NCBI GenBank assembly: GCA_015039465.1
Contig: MU130357.1
Location: forward strand, 254,111 to 318,110
Direction of reading: 5' to 3'
DNA from: Phlegmacium glaucopus
Lineage: Eukaryota > Basidiomycota > Agaricomycetes > Agaricales > Cortinariaceae
DNA length: 64,000 bases
The translations under genes were made by a program, and so were the position numbers. Under the pieces are notes generated by a model that searched no databases, was not told the origin of the DNA, and worked only from the letters and a program-made list of their open reading frames with translations. The stretch's first letter is position 1. The number at the start of each line of letters is the position of its first letter. Below, piece after piece: positions 56,018-64,000 of this stretch.

Positions 56018-57232
56018 ATGGACCAACAGCATTATCACATGGCTTGATAGTCCATGTAGAACTTTCTACCAGACGAATGGGATGGACAGCCCCCTCGGCA
56101 GATGACTGAAAAAAGATGTCAGTAATGTAGTAAGATTAGGAGGAGGAACGGACTGACAGTGTTATCACAAATCAATGTAGAACTTTCTACCGGATGACCC
56201 TTCAGCAGACAACTGAAAAAGAGATCAGTGATGCAATAGGTATTAGAAATGGGGGTGGGCTTACAGTGTTATCATACAGCTCAAGGGGTCCAAGGGTCCA
56301 AGTAGCATGTTCTACCGGATGGCCAGGATGGATGGCCCCCTCGGCAGACGACTGAAAGAAAGATCAGCAATGCAGTGAATATTAGAAATGGGAGGACTTT
56401 ACACTCCCCCACATTGTCTGGCCGGAATTCCGCCGGACTTCTGCCGGACTCCAGAGAAGTCTGGTCAGAGTCCGGTCAGAGTCCGGTGGAAGTCCGGTGG
56501 AAGTCCGGTGGAAGTACAAAACATGCCTGTATCCCCTCCTAACCTAAGAACGCGCTACCGCGCGGACAGAAAATATCCCCATCCCTAAATATTAATCCTA
56601 AGCCCTAGGCCTAAGCCCTAAATCTAAATATAACCCTAAGCCTAACCTCTAAATCTAAATATAACCCTAAATTCTATCAAAAGTCCGGCAGACTGTGACC
56701 AGACATACAGTCCAGGCATTTTTCTACTTTCACCGGACTCTCACCGGACTTTTACCGGAATTTTAGTGGAGTCCGCCGGACTTCCGCCGGACAACGTGGG
56801 GGACTGTAAAGTACACAGAAATGGGGATGGACTTACAGTGTTATCATACAGCTCAAGAGGTGCGAGGGTCCAAGTAGCATGTTCTACCAGACGGCTGGGA
56901 TGGATGGTCCCCTCAGCAAATGACTGAAAAAATAAATCAGCAATGTGGTAAATATTAGAAACGGGGATGGACTTACAGTGTTATCATACAGCTCAAGAGG
57001 TGCAAGGGTCCAAGTAGCGTGTTCTACCAGACGGCTGGGGTGGATGGTCCCCTCAGCAGACGACTGAAAGAAAGATCAGCAATGCAGTAAATATTAGAAA
57101 CAGGGATGGACTTACAGTGTTATCATACAGCTCAAGAGGTGTGATGGCCCAAATAGAACTTTGTACCAGAGGAATTGGATGGATAGCTCCTTCAGCAGAC
57201 AACAGCCATTGGAGAGAGGGAGGCAGGAGTCC
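56018..57232 (-). repeat. Array of tandemly duplicated 87-bp symmetric exons
   Basis: Three full-size units (56265-56351, 56837-56923, 56977-57063) are each exactly 87 nt, start after a pyrimidine-TTTCAG acceptor, end before GTAAG, and encode SSAEGxIHPxRLVEHATWTL followed by APLELYDNT. Related units lie at 57116-57232 (extended 5'), 56158-56212 (shortened, donor GTCAGT), about 56018-56105 (donor lost) and the start of the long exon at 55986. Because 87 is divisible by three and both splice phases are equal, units can be added or skipped without breaking the frame. Intron sequence between units is also conserved (AATATTAGAAA). Confidence 0.75.
56396..56812. mobile_element. Family A MITE-like element in the exon array
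   Basis: Inverted ends ACTTTACACTCCCCCAC / GTGGGGGACTGTAAAGT; interior of GTCCGGTGGAA/CACCGGACT motifs and a degenerate CCCTAA-rich stretch (56585-56680). Inserted between duplicated exons. A clear target duplication cannot be separated from the surrounding repeats. Confidence 0.75.
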
Positions 57233-57239
57233 CTATTGA

Positions 57240-58180
57240 CGAAGATGTCAGTGATGGAATAATGATTAGGAACAGAAACACACTAACAGAAGCATCATAC
57301 AGAAGAGTGAAATAGAATAAACAGAACAGTGCAAGTGCAAGGACATGGAGAGTATGGATAGTGACAGACTCCAAGAGTATGTTTGCATGCTCAGAAGTTA
57401 ACCATAATTCCACAGAGTTTCTTCAGATCAGAATTTGACTGCAGAAGGCAGCAGAAGAACCTGTCAGTTAGGATTAATGACAGAACTGTTGTTCATGGAC
57501 AATAACAAGGTTAAACACATACCATAACCAAGTTGCAGTGCAGTGTCATCTGATTTAGAGCCAACAAGACTAAAGGTACAATTGAGATACAGTGTGATTG
57601 GTGTATGACAGACAACCAGTAACTCACCTGACAATTCTGTTTGTGAGCCTACGGTTTGGGAGGTCTAACAATAAGGATATTGTAGATCATAGCTTGCATA
57701 CTGATCATAGATAAGCAATTGCTGGTAGAAAAGAGATGCTCGACTTCCAATTTCCAGATGTACATTGCCTGCCAGATGGTAACAGATATCAAGATACCAA
57801 AAAAAAAAAACAGAGAGTGAATCACTTAGCGAAGTACCACACAGCTATATCATTGGCGTTAACAAAGACCACCTCCATGATGTGATTGAACTAAAGAGGA
57901 GAAAGGCCTGCCAGACAGTAATGAAATTTTCAAAGGGGAGAGCCAATGAATCGGCTTCACAAGACTGTTCAACAAAAAGGCAATTCATAATCAGCTGATG
58001 TAGCCAAAGAAGGAAAAAACTCCTCACTCATACAAAGGTTACCATCACCCATACTTTTATTGGCTTAAACAATCCATGATGTGACGAAGGAAGGCTTCTT
58101 GCATGGAGAGGAAAATGAAGTCCACTATTATCAAGTACATAAGAGCAATGCAAGGGGCACAAAAAGGTAAGACTCACACA
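57240..58180. other. Degenerate upstream part of the exon-array gene
   Basis: Minus-strand piece 57250-57413 (ELWLTSEHANILLESVTIHT ... TLLYDAS, then donor-like GTTAGT) resembles a diverged array unit. The rest has splice-like signals but no continuous frame. Confidence 0.35.
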
Positions 58181-58181
58181 T

Positions 58182-58394
58182 ATGTTGGAACAAAGTGCTG
58201 ATAGCCAGCTGCAAAGTGTGGAGACTGTGAACCCACAAATTTTTTGTATCGGAGACATTGTCAAAGCCCAGGTTTCCTTCATTGTCATACTGTTAAAAGA
58301 TGGTAAACACAAGATGATTGTCATACTGCGGTTGATTGCGCTGTTGGACATGCATTTCAGCAAGGTAAGAATAGTCATCAGAGAAAAAACTTGA
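58182..58394 (+). pseudogene. Short transposon-associated ORF fragment
   Basis: Reads IFCIGDIVKAQVSFIVILLK and KHKMIVILRLIALLDMHFSK. I recall similar GDIVEAQVSF-type segments in agaricomycete repeat-encoded proteins of unknown function, but cannot name the family. Isolated, opposite in orientation to the Helitron-type gene. Confidence 0.35.
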
Positions 58395-58699
58395 AAATCT
58401 CACCAAAAAAAATATAGGAAGCATTGAAAGGCAGAATGCATGAATCTGAACTGACCCAGCAAATGATGTTGAAGTGATGGGTGGGCTATGGCAATTGCAT
58501 AGATGTTGAGGAGGGATCTGAGCAAATGCAGGTCGACAAACACATTGAACAACGCCAGAAGATAGATTGATAGTGCCATATATAGTAGTTGTTTGCAACT
58601 TGAATGAACTGAATTCCTCAGAGAGACAGGGGATAGGGAAGGATAAAACAACATGACATGCTAAGGTGGAAACATGTTTCAAATGTGTGCGATCTCTGC

Positions 58700-59260
58700 C
58701 GATAATTACAATGTGCTAATTACGATGCTATTTTGGGTGCAGATGGAATGTGGCAAATTATGAATTCCACTCCTCCAATCTTGTAGACAATGCCTGTTAG
58801 CTTTGAGACTTGGTGGGATAGAACATGGCAAACAGAAATAAAATCACCATAAAGTCCGAGGACATTTCAAAATCCGACCAGCTAAACCTGCACGATTAGA
58901 TGCCAACCTGTTTTTTTGGTGCTCCAGTTTGGTATAAGACCAAGTTCTCAATACTGAGAACTCGGAATTTAATGTGAGCTATGTTTCTTCTTTTCACCTT
59001 TTGGATAAGAAAGGTATGTACCCCTTGAATTGAAATGGAAAACCACAATCACAGGCCCTGCAACCACACTCTCACCGTTCAATGTAGTCTCACTGATATT
59101 CTCCTCCTGAAAACAACCACAAATACAGTGAGCAGCCCTCAAATTTTCAGGTATCTCCACAATGTAATTGCTGTCTTTCTTGCTGAGGCTCTTTCAGAGG
59201 CCAATTTCAAGCATATTGCCATAGCTCAAAAAAAAAAACAAAAATTAACCACAGATAATC
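58700..59260. other. Unassigned region ending in an A-rich tract
   Basis: No supported ORF; an A-run with interruptions near 59227-59245 precedes repeat X copy 3. Confidence 0.4.
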
Positions 59261-59261
59261 A

Positions 59262-60501
59262 TCTCACACTATGCTCTCCATCATTTTCACTATTGACATG
59301 CTCCTAAGCATCTACCATCCATTTGTTCCTTGGTTAGTGATCTAACAAAGTGATCAATCTACTATTTGCATCGGTCATTGGCTCGTGTTTGATCATATCT
59401 TTGGTCCATCATTTCAAGAATGGCCCCTTTATGGACGCATCAACTACATCTCCCATTATGTAAAAGGCTTTGTCATTGTTGTTGTGGCTATGGACCCACA
59501 AGTCTTCCCCTCAGCCATCTATCTTGCCATCCCTTGCTCCTGGATCTCACTCAGTCCCCTATCCTCAATTATCTACCTCTTATCTTATCATTCACTGCCA
59601 AAACCATCATTCACGCAGTACATGAAGCCTTCCCACCCTCTTTATGACAACTTAGGAAGTCCAGGAGGATCATGACTAAGCAGGAATTGCAGATGAATCA
59701 GCAGCAGAGGATTATTCTCACAGTGTGTCAAGTGTTATCAAGGCTGCATGACATGGGATCATGGGCAAGTAGTGTTTTCTTGGGAACAAGGCTGCGCCTT
59801 TCAAGTGTTGACTCAGGACCTTTCACATTTTTGACATGACCACACGCCTATGGAGTTGATATAATTTTGCTATTGGACTATGTACACTGCCTTCTTTTCT
59901 TTTCTCTCGCACTTTGACACTTTACAGATTTTTTTATTGTTCCTTTTTCTTTTCCATTGTTCTTTTCTTCTGGCAGCTGTCCTCTCTTTATCTTTCTTCC
60001 TTTGACAGCGCATACTTCTTTCTTTTTATTGTTCTACATAGCCTCATCCTTAGGGTATAAATACTGCTCTTTTGTACCAGGATAGGTAGTTTACCTCAAT
60101 TCATTCTTACTCCCCAACAGTCATCATCTCAGTGGAATTCCAGTGAATTCCTCCCTCAAGTTCGCTTTTTCTATCCTTTTATCTGTCACTGTCCTCTACT
60201 GTCAATTGCTATAGTCTTGCTGAAGACTCTCTCTTATTCATCCTCATCCTCTTCCTTAACCCCTCTAAGTTCACTTTTTCAGTCCCTTACTGTCAATCCA
60301 CTGTCAACTGCTATAGTCTTACTGAAGACTCTCTCTCATTCATCCTCATCCTTCTCATCTCTATTCTCACCCCCTACCTCTGTGTGATATAAGTCAAGGT
60401 TACACCTTCCCTAAACGAACAACAGGGAGGCTTTTGACTTAAAGACTAGTCCATTGCTCTCTGGTTGGTGTTTTATAACAACACAAACAACAATTTATAA
60501 C
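59262..60501 (+). mobile_element. Repeat X copy 3 (5' shortened)
   Basis: Matches 14630-15762 from TCTCACACTATGCT to ACAATTTATAAC, including the TATA-like GGGTATAAATACTG. The open frame seen in the other copies has a stop after PFVPWLVI. It is followed directly by another partial copy. Confidence 0.75.
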
Positions 60502-60641
60502 GCCTATGGAGTTGATATATTTTTGCTATTGGACTATGTACACTGCCTTCTTTTCTTTTCTCTTGCACTTTGACACTTTACAGATTTTTTTTTATTGTTC
60601 CTTCTTCTTTTCCATTGTTCTTTTCTTCTTGCAGCTGTCCT

Positions 60642-62244
60642 TGTTGGAATTTATTGAACTCAGGGATTAAGTATTTGATAATACGATTCACATTTGGCCA
60701 GCACGGTGATAGGACTGAAAATTGAATACCTATGGATTATTCATTTTTCATAATATTATTCTTCAATTGAATCAAAAAGATCAATAAACCAACCATGAAT
60801 TAATCTACAAATTGATAGTGTAAGGGTCAAAAGTGTTGACTACACTTGTTGATTAAACTGGAAATTGCAAAGTTTTGAATGTTAACTCAGCAGATAACTA
60901 TGATCTGAATTGATCTATTTATCATACTGTAAAATAACACTACAAAAAGTTCAGACTATAACCATACAAAAATCCATAATGGTCTAAATGAACAACTTGC
61001 AATCTAAAGTAACTATCAAGTCTACAACTGTGAAGGAATTTGTCATACAAGTCCTAAGGATAATATCAGTAAACATCAATAAAGTTCCTGAAACAGTGAA
61101 ACACTTTGTGACATTTTGTGACATTTTTGTGACATTTGTGACATTTTTGTTGTCATTTGTGACATTATGACGTCATGAGACATATGATATCATAGAACAA
61201 GGCATGATATCATAGGACATTCATGATATCATAGAACAAGGCATGATATCATAAAACAAGGCATGATATCATAAAACAAGGCATGATATCATAAAACAAG
61301 GCATGATATCATAAACAACCAAGGCATGACATCAAAAACAAGGCATGATATCATAACATAGACATGACATCACAGACTCTTACCTAATTTTGTTTCTCAT
61401 TTATGTATATAAGTAACTAGAAAGCACCAGTAACATTAGTGAATTTGCACTCATTCTTTCTTTCCCAAGTTTCAGCGCTCTGAATTGGCACAAGTTAGAA
61501 TTGGAATTACAAGTGGACTTGCTTTGCTTCACTCAGTTCAAAGGGTATTAAATCCTAAAGGGGCTTACCTTTGTTCTGTGTAAACCAAGAATATTAAATC
61601 CTTTAGGGACTTGTCTTGGAAGCAAGGATATTAAATCCTTTGTCAGAGTCTGAGGAGAAATCCTTGTACTATAAAGCTGTCTCACAGTCTGCCTCAGGGA
61701 CTTTAAATCATTTGTTGTGGATAGTCAAAGAATATTAAACCCTAAAGGGGCTTGTCTTTGTACTACCAAAATTGGTTATCATATAGACAAAGGATATTAA
61801 ATCCTATAGGGACTTGCCTTTGTTCTATCAAAAAGCACTATATAATAGTCTAAGAAATTGGACTATAAACTTGTTATCAGAATCATAGTCTAGAGAAATT
61901 TGGACTTTAAACTTGAATCATAGTCTAGAACATTTGGACTTTAAAAGTGTATTGTTGTTTTATTCAAGAGTATACTGGTTATACTTTCAAGGAAACCCCA
62001 ACTTGCACAAAAACAGAGTTTGTTGGTCATTAAAAGTTATTGGTTTCTGGATTTGTTGTAGACAAATTCCTAAAAACGGTAATCCTTTGATTACCAAACA
62101 AAGCAAATTCAATCACATCAACGGGTCAAGCACCTTGCAAACAGTGAGTAAAACGGTACACTACTACTACTACTCATATGCTATCGTGCTTACTAATCAT
62201 TCCTAATCGGGAAGAGCTTTTCTAATGCTCGAAAATATTCAACA
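60642..62244. repeat. 1.6-kb solo LTR with GTCCT duplication
   Basis: TGTTGGAATTTATTGAA...AAATATTCAACA, flanked by GTCCT at 60637-60641 and 62245-62249. It has TATATAAG-like sequence near 61407, a TGTGACATTT run, an ATGATATCAT-rich array and repeats of ATTAAATCCTWWAGGGRCTT (61545-61830). No coding ORF. Part of its 3' region resembles 12817-12850. Confidence 0.85.
61164..61372. repeat. Tandem repeat of GCATGATATCATAAAACAAG
   Basis: About eight to nine 20-bp units, each containing the palindrome ATGATATCAT, upstream of the TATA-like sequence of the solo LTR. Confidence 0.9.
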
Positions 62245-62669
62245 GTCCTCTCTTTATCTTTCTTCCTTTGACAGCACGTACTTCTTTCTTTTTTATTGTT
62301 CTACATAGCCTCATCCTTAGGGTATAAATACTGCTCTTTTGTACCAGGATAGGTAGTTCCCTCCAATTCATTCTTAGTCCCCAACAGTCATCATCTCAGT
62401 GGAGTTCCAGTGAATTCCTCCCTCTAAGTTTGCTTTTTCAGTCCTTTACTGTCAACCTATTGTCTACTGCCTTCTGCTATAGTCTTACTGAAGACTCTTT
62501 CTTTTTCATCCTCATCCTCTTCCTTACTCTTGTACCTCAATCACCTTTCAAGTGTGTTATAAGTCAAGGTTATACCTTCCCTAAATGAACAACAGGGAGT
62601 CTCTTGACCTAAAGACTGGTCCACTGCTCTCTGGTTGGTGTTTTATAACAACACTCACAATGATTTATA

Positions 62670-63240
62670 GCGGCGTGGCATGTACGAGTCCCTTCAAATG
62701 AAATTATACTGGTATTTTTATAGCGTGTTGAGTTTCTTAAAGACACCAGGGATTGATGAGTAAATTGTTTTCGCGCAGCAAACAAGGCCATCACCATCAA
62801 CACGTGCAATCACAGAAGTTACTGGCAAGTCTTGTGTTACCTTTGAAAGCCACATCCACTTATAAGAATGAGCCCCTAAAGGGGACTCATAACTTACCAT
62901 TTTAGAGAGAGTGTGTCAGATTTAGTATATCCTCCCTTGACCCAATTGCCTTCATTGATTGTCTTATCTTTCTAGCCCTATATCATTCAGTACATAAAAG
63001 AGACTCATGTAGGAAGACTCCAGTGGAACTTTACACCTGAAACTTAAGAATATCCTCATGATGACTCCCTCCTCAGTCTTTACTATCTCTCTCTCTCTTT
63101 AGTGGCCTTGTCATCCTCTGATGGTGTTGCCCCAAATCATTTAAGAGTGGTCAGAGTCAAAGAATGATACAATTTTTAATTTCAAGGATTACCATGGTTT
63201 AACTAGTGAAAGAACATAAAGGCATGTAGAATTAGTGATT
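62670..63240. other. Unassigned region
   Basis: A 60-codon minus-strand ORF (62718-62900, MVSYESPLGAHSYKWMW...) has no recognised motif; the start of the stretch shares GGCATGTACGAGT with 28694-28706. Confidence 0.35.
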
Positions 63241-63244
63241 GAAA

Positions 63245-63700
63245 GTCAGGTCAGGTCAGGTTTTTTGACTCCCTAGGGCATTGACCATGATTGTGACTGG
63301 TTAAACAAAGTCCTGTAACCTCAAAAACCTTGACTGGACCACTTATGACTGGTTTTTTGTGGTCTATTGACCAGTTCTAACCAGTCACAGTCTTAACCAG
63401 TCTTTAACCAGTTATAACTGGTTTTCTGCTACAATATTTGTATTTTTATGTAGCAAAACAAATAATATTTAAAACAAGTCCTGGATCACCTTAAATGGGT
63501 AAAAAATGACTCATTTTTAAGGTATGTAAAGGTATGTATTGAGTTATTCACAAAATATTTAATTTCTCAGTCAGTTTTTATCCATTTTTGATGATCTAAA
63601 GAGCTGTCTGAAGCTATTTTTAGGGTTCACAAATGACCAGCTTAAACCAGTCATTTTGTGGTTTTTGATTTTAAAAATGGCTTGACCTGTGACCACCAAA
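63245..63700. repeat. ACCAGT/ACTGGT-rich self-complementary element (family D)
   Basis: Repeated GACTGGTT, TGACCAGT, TAACCAGT and the palindrome CCAGTTATAACTGG, starting with three AGGTC copies. Organisation is like families A-C but with a different core motif; ends not defined. Confidence 0.5.
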
Positions 63701-63709
63701 AAGAAAAAG

Positions 63710-64000
63710 AATGTTTGTTAAATTTAAGATATTAACATTGCAACTATATTTGGGCAAAAAAAAATTGAGCAATGAAGTAACATCATAAAATATAAGGACC
63801 ATACATACTTCTAAAAGCAAAACTTCTCCTACTCCATACCCAAGGCATATTTTGGATTTATGATAGCTGATGGATGTTGGGTTACAAAAAGGAGGTGGAA
63901 CCTAGATTCTCTGAAGGTTTATGGTGTGGAGTATTGTGTCTTTGCATATATAAAGGAAGGATGGCTCAAGAGAGACATTGATGTGGCCATTAAAATCAGT
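63710..64000. other. No feature recognised at window end
   Basis: AT-rich sequence without a supported ORF; GCATATATAAAGG near 63945 resembles a core promoter, so a gene or element may start beyond the window. Confidence 0.3.

Larger units (their letters stand above)
60502..62669 (+). mobile_element. Repeat X partial copy 4, LTR part only, split by a solo LTR
   Basis: 60502-60641 and 62250-62669 together reproduce the LTR-like right half of X (GCCTATGGAGTTGATAT ... TTTATAG). The pieces are separated by the 1.6-kb element at 60642-62244. Confidence 0.75.

Noticed and set aside
56585..56680. CCCTAA-like telomere motifs
   Set aside because: Short, irregular and internal to a family A element; not a telomere or an obvious interstitial telomere.
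61164..61372. Regular direct repeats resembling a CRISPR array
   Set aside because: Units are contiguous without spacers, lie in a eukaryotic solo LTR, and no cas genes exist here.

Overview
This is a eukaryotic window from a mushroom-type basidiomycete (Agaricomycetes). The evidence is short GT-AG introns of about 50-75 nt, many exons per gene, a DUF6533-type membrane protein, a multi-exon fungal cytochrome P450, and repeat families known from these fungi (Plavaka, PIF/Harbinger, Helitron-related DUF6570 ORFs, Tad-like LINE, Ty3 and copia). No tRNA, rRNA or CRISPR was seen.

Layout. (1) 1-2490: a small 4-exon gene, a minisatellite, two related hairpins and the end of an inverted-repeat element. 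(2) 2490-20938: one degenerate Tad-like LINE split by three insertions: a Ty3 element (3218-10179, identical 237-bp LTR lengths, target duplication ATGG), an LTR-like insert (11223-12953, itself split by a solo LTR with duplication GCAT), and a copia element (13205-20929, duplication GATGA). The Ty3 element carries a solo LTR; the copia element carries two inverted copies of another repeat (here X). (3) 20939-24780: an inverted-repeat element (here B) containing an apparently complete two-gene PIF/Harbinger transposon (21063-24008, duplication TTA). An unfilled copy of B lies at 53103-53989. (4) 24781-28533: Plavaka and DDE transposase remnants, the second split by a 1.16-kb element (here C) with a TA duplication. 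(5) 29.7-50.8 kb: a host gene island with a P450, a seven-segment membrane protein, VPS26, an MFS transporter, a DIRS-like RT-RNase H remnant, a DUF6533-type protein, mitochondrial-type NADP isocitrate dehydrogenase, and a cation/proton antiporter. (6) 52.1-64 kb: a P450 pseudogene paralogous to the first, B copy 2, a solo LTR, a Helitron-associated DUF6570-type gene preceded by an array of tandemly duplicated 87-bp exons, further X copies, a 1.6-kb solo LTR, and low-complexity repeat.

Most points of interest are in the repeats: the intact Harbinger with a paralogous empty site, B copies whose left and right flanks belong to different sequences, the symmetric duplicated-exon array, and repeated CpG-type transitions that hit catalytic residues of the dead elements but not of Harbinger. 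Host genes serve ordinary roles (retromer trafficking, NADPH supply, ion and solute transport, oxidation) and show no sign of forming one pathway. Splice sites were assigned by eye from GT/AG signals and reading-frame continuity; all family names come from recognised motifs, not from a search.
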